Source of the DNA: Nemertoderma westbladi
Taxonomy: Eukaryota > Xenacoelomorpha > Nemertodermatida > Nemertodermatidae
Assembly (NCBI GenBank): GCA_032718475.1
Contig: JAUCBJ010001007.1
Span: 1 to 64,000, forward strand
Length of the DNA stretch: 64,000 bases
Reading direction: 5' to 3'
The number at the start of each line of letters is the position of its first letter. Position 1 is the first letter of the stretch. The position numbers were made by a program, and so were the translations under genes. Below, piece by piece: positions 44,314-53,538 of the stretch. The notes beneath the pieces were generated by a model. The model had not been told where the DNA came from and made no database searches. It saw only the letters and a program-made list of their open reading frames with translations.

Positions 44314-46797
44314 ATGACGGAGTTGATAGAAGATGATCTTGGTATTAGGGAGCGATATACTCTACCTTTACAAGCATTTGTGGATAGCTTAATACGCGGT
44401 GAAGCCGATCCAACCATTACGGAGGACGATGGTCGTTATATCGAACCGCCGATGTCCCAAGAGCAACTTGCGCGTGAATTGGACTATCGAAAATTCACCA
44501 CTCGCTATACGAATCGTAATGGTACGTATATGGACTTCTTAACTACCGGCCACCCTATCGATTTACATGATACGGACGATGTAGATACAGAGAGGGAAAT
44601 GGTTCTATTTAAATATCATACCCAGCGGAGTCGTAACGATAAACCGAGAATAGATCACGAAAATTCTATTCGTAATAGACTGGAAAGAGAAAACGTTGAA
44701 GAACCGGATAAACGCATCGACTTCAACGAATACCTAGAATTTTTGAGAGAAACCTATCTCAACATCGCTAGTCAGCAGAACTTAGAGACTCGATATCCTC
44801 AAGGTATACATCACGACCCTGTGGTAGAACTCAAACGGCTCTATTTCACTATGATGTATCTTACCGCCGATCGTCCACTACCTGTTATCCCGGATAGTTT
44901 TGAACAAATGGAAGAATATTGCAAAACTGGAGAACGTTCACCCGCGTTTCCTCTACAGGACGTACGTCTTTGGTATTATTGTGACGAATGCCCTAGACCC
45001 AACCAACAAACTGAAAGACACAAACATCCGCGGAGACGTTGCGCTAAACACAGTTTTACGCGTTACACTTACGGGAGTTTCGAGCGAAACCTGTTCGACG
45101 TACCACCTACGATCGCTCGTCTTAAACGATCACTGAATAAACCCATGATCAGAGTTCCGGAATACTCGGTCAGGCCTCCTCATTCCCTAGTGAGACCTCA
45201 AACTCTTGATCCTAACAGTATCACTGATCCTCCCGAACTATATTCCCTGTTCAAAGACTTAGTGTTACCCGAACAATTAATCGGTGGTGCTCCGGTAGTG
45301 GGTTCGTTAGACATTCGCCCATCCTACTTAGCCGGATTGGGACGCGGGCAGCTAATATCGCCCTTTGATCCTTACAATCGTCCAGGATTAAACCCGATGC
45401 AACCCGCCACGGAAGTCGAGGAGAGCGTTATAAGAAACGCTTTAGACGCCATTCGACAGAAAATCGGAAAGGGAACACAAGATTGTTTAGAGAAACGTAA
45501 ACTACAGCAACAAGTACAATCGGTGAAGGAGTTAGCCTTGCCACAGTTCGATAGAGAAATCCAAAACCTCGAGGAAGACATCGAGCTTGGACGCACGTAT
45601 TCTCTACAAGAATTTTTAGGTGAACGCTTACAGAGACAAGCGGAAGAAAATCTACTCGAGGAGAAACACACGCAACTGGAAGAGAGAGAAGAAGTCGCTT
45701 TAGCCCAACATGAAGCTCAAATCCTCATGACAGACCTCTACTCTAAAACCGTTCGTCATCCCTCGATGATTCCACATTTCGGAGACAAGCTCTTCGCGAC
45801 GATACAACCTCAACCGGTTGACATCAGTACAGGATCGCAAAATCTTATCGCTGACGCCCCTATGTTACAGCGTCCGCCGATCGAGGCCGCTCGTGTTGAC
45901 GGTATACTCGTTGAACCTCCGGACAATCGAGCGGATCTTGTCCGTCGTATGGTACACAATGTCAACATACGCGCTAGACCTTTACAGAACTCGTTTTATG
46001 GCATTAAAGACCACCCTTATTACGTTAATCTGACTCAATATTATATGGTAAAACCAGAAGACCCGACACATAATTTAAAGTTTCTACCACTAATAAATCC
46101 TCTAGACATTGTCGAACTCGAACAATTGCAGAAACATCTGGATCAGTTAGTAAAGGTAAACTCATTTAGAAAACCATATAACATTTCTCGAATTGAGAAA
46201 GATATAGAACCTCCTTATAATCTCGATGGATTTATTAAAACTCGATTAGTCCATTGGAATCTAGATGTATTATTTGAAGAAGAGAAAATACAAAGATATG
46301 GAAATGTGGAGACGTATACCACTCGGCACATGAAGTATAGTGATCTCCCTGACGCTAACCAATGCGCCACCTTGTGGCATCCAGTAGGGATGACCCTAGA
46401 GAACGCCACCAAGGAGTGGAATGAAACTCTTAATGTTATTGAGATGTATGGAGTTGTCACCTACGATAATGAAGGTAGCGTTCCGGTCGGAGAACTAGGA
46501 ACTACGCGCATGATCCACATACGCGGATTAGCTGGTTCTACCCACGTGTTTACTCGAGCGTGTTCCGACGTGATTGATTATTCTTTTGAAACTCTCACCG
46601 AAACACAAAAGAATCTCCGACATGGACAATTCGAACTCGCGCAGCGTTACGTCATTGACACCGAACGCAAACCGGCCATGGGCATCGATGGATCGATGTT
46701 ACCCCAGCCCGTACTCGAGATGTTATTCAACGAAAGAATCCTTAAAATCGGCTCAGCTGTTTATGGAGATCTCCAAAACGACTTTCGGAATATGTAG
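44314..46797 (+). CDS. Third reading frame of the giant element, 5' part: novel protein with 3'-5' exonuclease-like core (827 residues to UAG)
   Basis: Residues 1-~690 have no recognised domain. A Cys/His-rich patch (YYCDECP ... RRRCAKHSF, ~222-250) could bind zinc, and ~385-480 is charged and probably helical. Near the end KEWNETLNVIEMYGVVTYDN and EG give an exo-I D-x-E (D718, E720). IHIRGLAGSTHVFT looks like the following strand. LKIGSAVYGDLQNDF provides an exo-II Asp (D819). Then a UAG (46,795-46,797) stops the frame inside the domain; the same frame stays open after it and carries the next acidic motif. The layout matches DEDD exonucleases of the RNase D/EXD type and the decayed element at 27-28.5 kb. 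No signal peptide or membrane segment is visible, so it does not look like an envelope protein. Function beyond the fold is unknown. Confidence 0.7.
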   Translation: MTELIEDDLGIRERYTLPLQAFVDSLIRGEADPTITEDDGRYIEPPMSQEQLARELDYRKFTTRYTNRNGTYMDFLTTGHPIDLHDTDDVDTEREMVLFKYHTQRSRNDKPRIDHENSIRNRLERENVEEPDKRIDFNEYLEFLRETYLNIASQQNLETRYPQGIHHDPVVELKRLYFTMMYLTADRPLPVIPDSFEQMEEYCKTGERSPAFPLQDVRLWYYCDECPRPNQQTERHKHPRRRCAKHSFTRYTYGSFERNLFDVPPTIARLKRSLNKPMIRVPEYSVRPPHSLVRPQTLDPNSITDPPELYSLFKDLVLPEQLIGGAPVVGSLDIRPSYLAGLGRGQLISPFDPYNRPGLNPMQPATEVEESVIRNALDAIRQKIGKGTQDCLEKRKLQQQVQSVKELALPQFDREIQNLEEDIELGRTYSLQEFLGERLQRQAEENLLEEKHTQLEEREEVALAQHEAQILMTDLYSKTVRHPSMIPHFGDKLFATIQPQPVDISTGSQNLIADAPMLQRPPIEAARVDGILVEPPDNRADLVRRMVHNVNIRARPLQNSFYGIKDHPYYVNLTQYYMVKPEDPTHNLKFLPLINPLDIVELEQLQKHLDQLVKVNSFRKPYNISRIEKDIEPPYNLDGFIKTRLVHWNLDVLFEEEKIQRYGNVETYTTRHMKYSDLPDANQCATLWHPVGMTLENATKEWNETLNVIEMYGVVTYDNEGSVPVGELGTTRMIHIRGLAGSTHVFTRACSDVIDYSFETLTETQKNLRHGQFELAQRYVIDTERKPAMGIDGSMLPQPVLEMLFNERILKIGSAVYGDLQNDFRNM

Positions 46798-48567
46798 AAC
46801 ATTCCATACCCTTTCGTTGATACTCAGCTGATTGCTCCCTGGGCAGAAGGTCGAGGTTTCTTCCGCACCATGTATGCTAATACGTCTAGCAACATAACAA
46901 AGGTGCAACGAACTTCCATCGGACATCTTGCCTTTCAGGAATACGGATGGAATTTCAAAGTCGGAAATCCCATTAACTATCAACAAGTATACGGAGACCA
47001 TTATTCTCGATTATACTTTGATGGACCATTGACCGCACCTGGCGCCGTGTATAGCTTCATGAGTGTTCCACTCCGTCCCTCCTTAGCTATATCCACGATC
47101 TTTGAAAACACCGCACTTGCCGGTTGGCTAGCCGATGTGTGCAGTCGTACCATACGCGCCCATCCATTAATACTTGGGACCAAACTCGCTAAGCTAGATG
47201 AACATAATAAAATCATCCGTTTCGAATGTTTCCGGCGATTTTTAACCCCGTTCCGCAACGTGGATAGCCAATTTAAAGACCGCGCTTTGACCAAGCTCAG
47301 CCTAAGAAACTCAGCTGCAGAGAAGTTGGATAGCGCTGGATTCGCCGTTTTCCAAGAGATTTGTATATCGAACTTGCACTCCTCTGTTATACAAAGACCT
47401 CGAATCCCCACAGGTTATTCTGTCGTGGAAATTCAGACAATAGGTCCACCTGAAGAGACAGACGCGCCCACTTCAGCTATGCACTTGGAAGACGAACCAA
47501 TATGTCTAGAATCTGAAGAGATTCAGCCTATCGCGCCCCGGAACAGCGACAACGATTACATCATAGAATGGTATCAAGGTCCACAGTGTCTCACTGCGTA
47601 CGATTATCGACATGCCAACTATGTTTCTAGGCAACGTTGTCGGTTATGCGCATCGAGAGACCACGATACGCCCATGGACACCAACGTCCGCTGTTCCTAT
47701 TTCCAAGAACAACCGACTATGGAAATTTATTGCGCATATTGCAGACTCAATAACTTGCATATCTTTGCGGTTTGCCCTCAATTTATGACTCAATGTCACC
47801 ATTGTCAACTAAAGGGACATGCCAGTTTCGATTGCCCTTTTAATCACGATTTGGAAAGCGTAGATGAAATGATCACACTACGTTACATCAGAGCTTGGGA
47901 AGCGAACGCTGATTTACATTGTGATTCGCGCCATCGCTATTATCCCGGACGCGCTTACGAAGGAGTTTATGCGTTCCATCCTTATCTATTCGCTACGGTC
48001 GAACAGAAATCACGCATATCGAGTTACGAGCTACTGAATCGCGTCGGAGAATGTATTTCAACCAAATTCGTACGCAAATTTCTCAGGAGTGTTAATCCTA
48101 GCGACCTTCATTCCTATAACTTAATCAATTATATCCGTCAGGATCCGGACTATGGAGACTTGTTTGTTAACTCACACCCCGAGTTACAGGAAGTATATCG
48201 ACGGCCTTACGAATACCGAGCCCGCGAACGCGAGTTGGAAAGAACCATTAAACCCCGGAGGTTTCTAACTGCCTATGGTCCACCCACGGCCCTCGTTCAG
48301 ACCACTCGTAAAGGACCCGTAAGAGCGGCTGTCTTGAAACGAGCTCTCAAAGCCGTTAGACCCCTCTCCCCTGACGTTGATGTCAATCAACCCGGTACTT
48401 CGACTGGCGGATACACCGAACATAATCCTACACCCTCTGATGCAATCATATTGCACCCTTCACCCAGAAGTTATAGCCCTCCTTGTAAAGTGGCTCGCCC
48501 CAAAGAGAAAAGGACTCTGGCTAGCTTTAAAAAACTGCGTAAACGCCGTCCGCGCAAGAAAGACTAA
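46798..48567 (+). CDS. Third reading frame of the giant element, 3' part after UAG: end of exonuclease-like domain plus CCHC zinc knuckles
   Basis: Same frame as the preceding part. It is open directly after the UAG, and the first ATG is at 46,870 (565 residues from there). It opens with the continuation of the exonuclease-like domain, including PFVDTQLIAPW, whose Asp lies at 46,819-46,821 before the first ATG. Translation from that ATG would therefore miss a catalytic-type residue. Counting from the ATG, zinc modules follow at about 257 (CRLCASRDHD), 288 (CAYCRLNNLHIFAVC) and 309 (CHHCQLKGHASFDC). The C-terminus is basic (KRTLASFKKLRKRRPRKK). The knuckles and basic tail suggest nucleic-acid binding. 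The stop within the domain implies either a nonsense mutation in this copy or stop-codon readthrough. Confidence 0.7.
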   Translation, partial: NIPYPFVDTQLIAPWAEGRGFFRTMYANTSSNITKVQRTSIGHLAFQEYGWNFKVGNPINYQQVYGDHYSRLYFDGPLTAPGAVYSFMSVPLRPSLAISTIFENTALAGWLADVCSRTIRAHPLILGTKLAKLDEHNKIIRFECFRRFLTPFRNVDSQFKDRALTKLSLRNSAAEKLDSAGFAVFQEICISNLHSSVIQRPRIPTGYSVVEIQTIGPPEETDAPTSAMHLEDEPICLESEEIQPIAPRNSDNDYIIEWYQGPQCLTAYDYRHANYVSRQRCRLCASRDHDTPMDTNVRCSYFQEQPTMEIYCAYCRLNNLHIFAVCPQFMTQCHHCQLKGHASFDCPFNHDLESVDEMITLRYIRAWEANADLHCDSRHRYYPGRAYEGVYAFHPYLFATVEQKSRISSYELLNRVGECISTKFVRKFLRSVNPSDLHSYNLINYIRQDPDYGDLFVNSHPELQEVYRRPYEYRARERELERTIKPRRFLTAYGPPTALVQTTRKGPVRAAVLKRALKAVRPLSPDVDVNQPGTSTGGYTEHNPTPSDAIILHPSPRSYSPPCKVARPKEKRTLASFKKLRKRRPRKKD

Positions 48568-48637
48568 CTGTTTAGAGTATTTACATATATTAGAAACTGT
48601 GATTTTTGTATATTTATAAACTTGAATCCCATTTTCT

Positions 48638-48645
48638 GGGAGCGG
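48638..48645 (+). promoter_or_regulatory. Polypurine tract of the giant element
   Basis: GGGAGCGG lies immediately before the 3' LTR, the normal position for priming of plus-strand DNA. It is short, but every base is a purine except one C. Confidence 0.55.
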
Positions 48646-49808
48646 TGTAAAAGCTTTTGCGGATATACTCAGTCCCCCTCTCCCGCAAGGTACCGTTATA
48701 GGTGTTTTAACGGACATAAAAGTCATTCTTCTATATACGTGCTTTGGCGGACATGGTAAGGCAAAAAACCCGCAATGCACCAAATACCCTTACACAGCTT
48801 AGCCTTGATGATTCAGATTACGACATCTAACAGCTGGTTGCTGACATGGAAACGGCCATTGGACACATGATTCTTTGTTTAGCTTAAGCCAATCAGAGCG
48901 ATTTTTTCTGTCGATGTGGAGATATTCGGCCGATCATACTAGGAGTGTTGAGTCTTACTGTTTTTTCTGGATACTTGTTGTTTCTATCTAGGCCAGGAAC
49001 ACCGGCTCTAGAGTCAATTCGTTTTCATACTTTAGAAGAAACATTAGTAGGCTTAAATTATAGAGCGTATAACTGTTATCTTATCTTATCTCAATTCAGT
49101 CTTACATTATCGGTTCAACATACATTATTATACTGCTATTTACTGTTGTTTGGTTGAATATTATTTGGAGAATATTTATAAAGAACCCAAATTTCCCAAT
49201 TTTCTTGATACGCTACAGGTTAGAGAGACGGGTTATATATAGCGATTGCGACTTATATTATTGTGGTTTGTAGTGAATTTAATGCTATTTGATAAGCACT
49301 ACATGAGTCCGTTGCTGTTCTCTTTATATATGATAAAATTCATTGACGGTCGGCAAATTAGTGAGCAGTATTGTGTGTTACCGGTAGTGTGCCTGATTGT
49401 GACTGATAACTAAGCATTTCCTAAAGAATGCGCCTCATACGTGAATCATAAGCCTTACCGACTTACCGTTGTGATTAGTATAAGTCATATCTCTGTTTAC
49501 CTAGATAGAGCGCCACGTCCTAAAGGAACTGTTAATATTTCCCGAAAGTGAATAATATTAGTCAGAAATTATTTATTAACGATCAATCGAATAATACAGT
49601 AAGCTTACACTGCAATAATAATCTAAGCCCTCAGAATCCAGTCTCCCGGGTATATCCAGCGGGTGAATGGACGCGCACTAGGCTGGCTTCTGCTAATGTT
49701 GTGTTTATTGGTATTAAATATTTGTCAACTTCTAGAGTCTATTTATAAACCAAAACACCTATAAATTTTGGCAGGTTAAACTGCTAAAGGTCTTCAAAAG
49801 CGCGTACA
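48646..49808 (+). repeat. 3' LTR of the giant BEL/Pao element
   Basis: Direct copy of 31,249-32,419 with about a dozen visible substitutions and small indels near 48,970 and 49,080. It ends GTACA, followed by the GGAGT duplication. The TATATATA is conserved at 49,234-49,241. Confidence 0.92.
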
Positions 49809-49813
49809 GGAGT

Positions 49814-51287
49814 AGAACTTAAAGTGCCAATCTGTCAATCGTATTGAGATGGTAATTTTGCTTAATGTGAAATATTTAGCTATATAGTACATGTGAAAGA
49901 AACAGTAGCAAGTTTGGTATATTGCTGAACCATAGGATATAACATAAAATTATATGAATATACTGCTACATATATTTTCTAGAATCCCGTATCAGAGCAA
50001 TTTCTAAGAAAAGAGAATAATTTTAGGACAAAATGGTATCATACAACATTTATAGAACATTTTTTTTAAATTATACGATTATAATTTACCTAGTTTCCGT
50101 AGCAATATGCGAAAAATAACAATAAACGGAAATAATACCTGAAGCAAATTAATCTGAGTTATACATGATTTATTTGCTGAAGGTTGGCCTTCAGCAAAAT
50201 TGCTTCAGATGGCCTTGTATATCGTATGTATATAGTACGCCTTGTGCCCAAGTCACTGAATTAAGACACAATATTCCAGGAGATGGCCTAGGTACGCACC
50301 AACGAAGTGGAACTGGCATATTTACCAATAATATACAAAAATAGCTATTAAAATAAGTTGTTTCAAAATTATAATAATTACTATTGAAATGAATCATAAA
50401 AAAATGTTCTAGAAGACTTTTATTATAAAATTTTTCAAATATATGAAAAATTATTTTAAAAACGTGTGCCTACTAAATTTAGTAGGTAGAATGCAGCTTT
50501 CATGGTCGTATAATTAGTATGTGATGACTGAACATGTTTTTATCAATATTTTGTCCACATTCCAAATGTTATCGGTTACCATGGCAACAGAGGCAAACTT
50601 GAATGGTCGGAAAGTAATTGTCTGGACTTGGCAACATGCAAGACACTAGATCCAACGGTTCCCCTTAAAAAATTACAGGTATGGTAAGTATCTACTCCTG
50701 TGCCAATTATGGGAAGTTTGTCCAGAACGTCCACATTAACTTGCTAAGCGACCTGACTATAAGTCTTGATACAATAAATAAATAGTTCTGTACCTTTATA
50801 GCTATTTATTTTATATTATTTGTTATTTTTTAAGCACCAAGTGTCCAGTCGTGTGAGGAGTGCAACAAGGTAATAATAATATCCTAATATAATAGCAGCA
50901 ATGTGAAATGTTTAAATTACTAGACTATTGTCGATATCATTGTATATTTATTGTCTTCACTACTTTTATGGAAGTTAATAAAGGTTAACAACGTACCTAG
51001 AATTGGGTTTATTTTTACAAACTATTTGAAGGTGATCTACATTACTACATTTTCATATATATTCCGTTTTTGGAGGTTAGTATACTTTTACTCTTGCTTT
51101 CATCGTTTCCATTTATTATGTTCAAATAAAAAGGAGGAAGAGAGAATAGAAAGAATAATGGCAAACAATCAGTTCACATTGCTCCTCATGTTTAACTTCA
51201 TGAATTCTAATGTACTAATGTATGTAGCTTCACTCTTTCGAAATTCCTAAATACGCACTGCCTCAGGTTCCCTTTGTGTAAATTTGT
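49814..51287. other. Intergenic upstream region of receptor gene 2
   Basis: No supported gene. AT-rich. It contains the X-box listed separately and a short frame at 50,951-51,250 without recognised motifs. Confidence 0.4.
50575..50588. promoter_or_regulatory. RFX-type X-box (GTTACC-AT-GGCAAC)
   Basis: A perfect match to the X-box consensus GTNRCC-N(0-3)-RGYAAC, about 0.8 kb upstream of receptor gene 2. RFX factors use this site, for example in genes of ciliated cells. Occupancy cannot be judged from sequence. Confidence 0.45.
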
Positions 51288-51379
51288 GATCTTTTGTGTA
51301 GGTATCCCGGAAATTGTGTTCCAGAATATTGAGATAAACTATAGTAAAAATGAAAACGATTAAATTAATTAGATTTGAT
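51288..51379 (+). promoter_or_regulatory. Conserved 5' flank / 5' UTR shared with receptor gene 1
   Basis: Counterpart of 14,091-14,181: GATCTTTTGTGTA, GTGTTCCAGAATATTGA and ATGAAAACGATTAAATTA are shared, with small indels. It supports a duplicated leader. In gene 1 the ATG of the last block is out of frame, which argues that both genes start at the inner ATG. Confidence 0.5.
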
Positions 51380-53041
51380 ATGTATATATTTAATGTATTA
51401 TTAGTAGAAATATTTTGTCTAACTAACTCATTGGCAACTTCCAAGTGTAATGATAATGATAACTTGACTATTTTGTCTAATTTATTGAATTGTCTCACCC
51501 AAGACTATGACAATCGTTTTCGTCCAGTAATAAACGAAGAAGATCCTCTGGAGATTTCAGTTACCTTAAGTATTGATTCTGTGGGACCTATCAGTGAGTC
51601 GGATATGAACTTCAGAATAGACTTCTCTTTACGACAGTACTGGACTGACCCGCGCCTTGAATTCGATCAAAATATAACTAAGGGGAAAGAATTGTCACTA
51701 GCTTCATTATTTCTTAAAAAACTGTGGCAATCAGACATCTATTTTCCAGAATCGTTGAAATCTCTCAAGCATGACGTCATGACGCCGAATGTGTTGGTAC
51801 GTATTTCCCCATATGGAGAAGTTCTCACCAGCACAAGAGTTACGGTTATAGCCAAATGTGCCATGTCCTTATCATATTTTCCTTTGGATAGACAGAATTG
51901 CACTTTAACACTGGAAACATTTGGATACATTACGAAAGACCTTATCTTGAAGTGGAAAGATTTGGACAATTTTGGAATCGCGGTTGTACCAGTTCCAAAT
52001 CTCAAACTCTCTCAATTTTCCTTGATGGGCTTCAATTTCACCACAGAACCATTGACAGTGGAATATTCCACTGGAAACTACTCTAGAATTGAAGTTGTGT
52101 TTGTATTCCAAAGAGAAATCACCTATTATTTACTCCGCATATATACTCCTGCGGGCCTCATTGTCGCACTTTCATGGGCGTCATTTTGGGTTAATGCATT
52201 CTCAGTCTCAACACGCGCAGCAATTTCAGTGACCACTGTTCTTTCACTAATAACTCTGGTTGGATCAACGTCTAGCTCAATACCCCCAGTAAGTGAAGTT
52301 AAAGCCATTGATGTTTACATTGCCGTGTGCTTTGCGTACGTTTTCGGAGGACTATTAATATTCAGCGTTGTCCATTATTTCTCGGATAAATCAAAAAAAC
52401 AGCGGGTTTCGGAAACACAACTGGAGATGGAACCTCAGCAGTCAGGAACCATGATGACATCCTATTTTGATAAAAGGTATAAAACAAAAATAAATGGGTC
52501 TTCGCATCGTGTAGAGCACATGATACGGCGGCATGGTAGTCCAAATGAAGATGTAAAGAGTGTTTGCACTAAAACAATTTTAGTAAAAGAGCAACAACAA
52601 TCCGGTGATCAAGACCGCAGAGAAACATGCAACAGTCGTAGTTTGCACGATGTGAGCAGTAGAACATCAACAGCCATGTCACCAGTTGGCCAATCGAGTG
52701 CACAAAGTAGTACAAAATCCGCAGACAATATAATCAAGGAATATTTCAGAAAAGTTGTATTTAATGCAAGGAATATTTTAAAAAGTGTTACAGTAACAAG
52801 AAAGCAACTACATTCCAATGAAGCAGAAAATTTGGGAAATGTTGGAGTCGAAAGGCGTGGACAAATTAAGAAGAAATTAAAACTCAAAATTTTTCATAAG
52901 ATCGATTACTGCAGCCGAATGTTATTTCCTCTATCCTTTTTTATTTTTAATATCTTATATTTTGTGGTATATTGCAAACTGGCTAGTCTCGCCACGTTCG
53001 AGTATACGCATTCTTACCCCTTGTCGGATGAAAATAAATAA
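51380..53041 (+). CDS. Cys-loop ligand-gated ion channel subunit, GABA-A/glycine-receptor-like (gene 2), intronless
   Basis: A 553-residue paralogue of gene 1. An in-frame ATG ten codons upstream (51,350) also exists. I prefer 51,380 because MYIFNVLLV aligns with the only usable start of gene 1 and gives a clean signal peptide. Landmarks: QYWTDPRL, Cys-loop C160-x13-C174 (CAMSLSYFPLDRQNC), loop C STGNYSRIEV, M1 (ALSWASFWV), M2 (STRAAISVTTVLSLI, 0' Arg and 9' Leu), M3 ending VVHYF, and M4 LFPLSFFIFNILYF. The M3-M4 loop is basic and Ser-rich and is the most diverged part. As in gene 1, Ser-Thr precedes the 0' Arg in place of Pro/Ala-Ala. The protein would form a membrane pentamer gated by a small ligand, which cannot be named from sequence. 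A polyadenylation signal lies ~65 bases downstream. Confidence 0.92.
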   Translation: MYIFNVLLVEIFCLTNSLATSKCNDNDNLTILSNLLNCLTQDYDNRFRPVINEEDPLEISVTLSIDSVGPISESDMNFRIDFSLRQYWTDPRLEFDQNITKGKELSLASLFLKKLWQSDIYFPESLKSLKHDVMTPNVLVRISPYGEVLTSTRVTVIAKCAMSLSYFPLDRQNCTLTLETFGYITKDLILKWKDLDNFGIAVVPVPNLKLSQFSLMGFNFTTEPLTVEYSTGNYSRIEVVFVFQREITYYLLRIYTPAGLIVALSWASFWVNAFSVSTRAAISVTTVLSLITLVGSTSSSIPPVSEVKAIDVYIAVCFAYVFGGLLIFSVVHYFSDKSKKQRVSETQLEMEPQQSGTMMTSYFDKRYKTKINGSSHRVEHMIRRHGSPNEDVKSVCTKTILVKEQQQSGDQDRRETCNSRSLHDVSSRTSTAMSPVGQSSAQSSTKSADNIIKEYFRKVVFNARNILKSVTVTRKQLHSNEAENLGNVGVERRGQIKKKLKLKIFHKIDYCSRMLFPLSFFIFNILYFVVYCKLASLATFEYTHSYPLSDENK

Positions 53042-53104
53042 GTTCTATGTTTTAGAGATTTGACTATTCTAGTCATAATAATTAATTTAGATACTAATAT
53101 TTTA

Positions 53105-53110
53105 ATAAAC
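53105..53110 (+). terminator. Polyadenylation signal of receptor gene 2
   Basis: AATAAA about 64 bases after the stop codon. Confidence 0.55.
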
Positions 53111-53538
53111 CAAATTCATTGCATATCGTTTCCATTATTGAATATTATTGTAAATGAACACATTCATTTGATCGAAATAGTTTTGGCTTTGATTGCAATA
53201 ATAATTTTATCAATTAAATTAATTTGTTTCAACAAGTGATGGTGGCGGTTTCGTCAAATGAAATGCAAAGTAACCATGTATGTATGTACACAATGTAAAA
53301 TAAAACCCATTTAGGGTCAAACACCTTAACATATTGTTAAGTTCAGACAATAAGTCCAGATCAATTAGGTCTGTCTGTTGCCATGGCAACTGAAACAATT
53401 GGTAATCTCAATCTGTAATAAAAGTAGAAAAAATCAGATGGCCGAAAACACAAAAAAGTGGCCAACAAAGGTGTGTAATTTGACTTAATTTGACTTTCTC
53501 AAACTATATAAAAATATATATTCTATTATATACTCGTC
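53111..53538. other. Intergenic, contains a second X-box
   Basis: No supported gene. A perfect X-box palindrome, GTTGCC-AT-GGCAAC, lies at 53,377-53,390, downstream of receptor gene 2. Confidence 0.45.

Larger units (their letters stand above)
31249..49808 (+). mobile_element. Giant BEL/Pao-type LTR retrotransposon, 18.56 kb
   Basis: Two direct LTRs (1171 and 1163 bp) bound the element. Both start TGTAAAAGCTTTTGC and end AAAAGCGCGTACA, and the element is flanked by the 5-bp direct repeat GGAGT (31244-31248 and 49809-49813). Inside, in order: a 2.2-kb leader, gag (34,654-38,310), pol with BEL/Pao order protease-RT-RNase H-integrase in the -1 frame (to 42,668), a 1.65-kb non-coding stretch, and a further long reading frame (44,314-48,567) cut by one UAG. 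By eye the LTRs differ by roughly a dozen substitutions and a few small indels, about 1%, so insertion is fairly recent. BEL/Pao elements are usually 5-10 kb, so this is about twice the normal size. Confidence 0.92.

Noticed and set aside
39573-46797. G-to-A hypermutation of the giant element
   Set aside because: Only two changes (RT Asn codon, UAG) fit; too few, and no systematic comparison with another copy is possible here.
44314-48567. Envelope glycoprotein in the third reading frame
   Set aside because: No signal peptide, membrane segment, fusion-like peptide or glycosylation-rich ectodomain; motifs point to a nucleic-acid enzyme instead.
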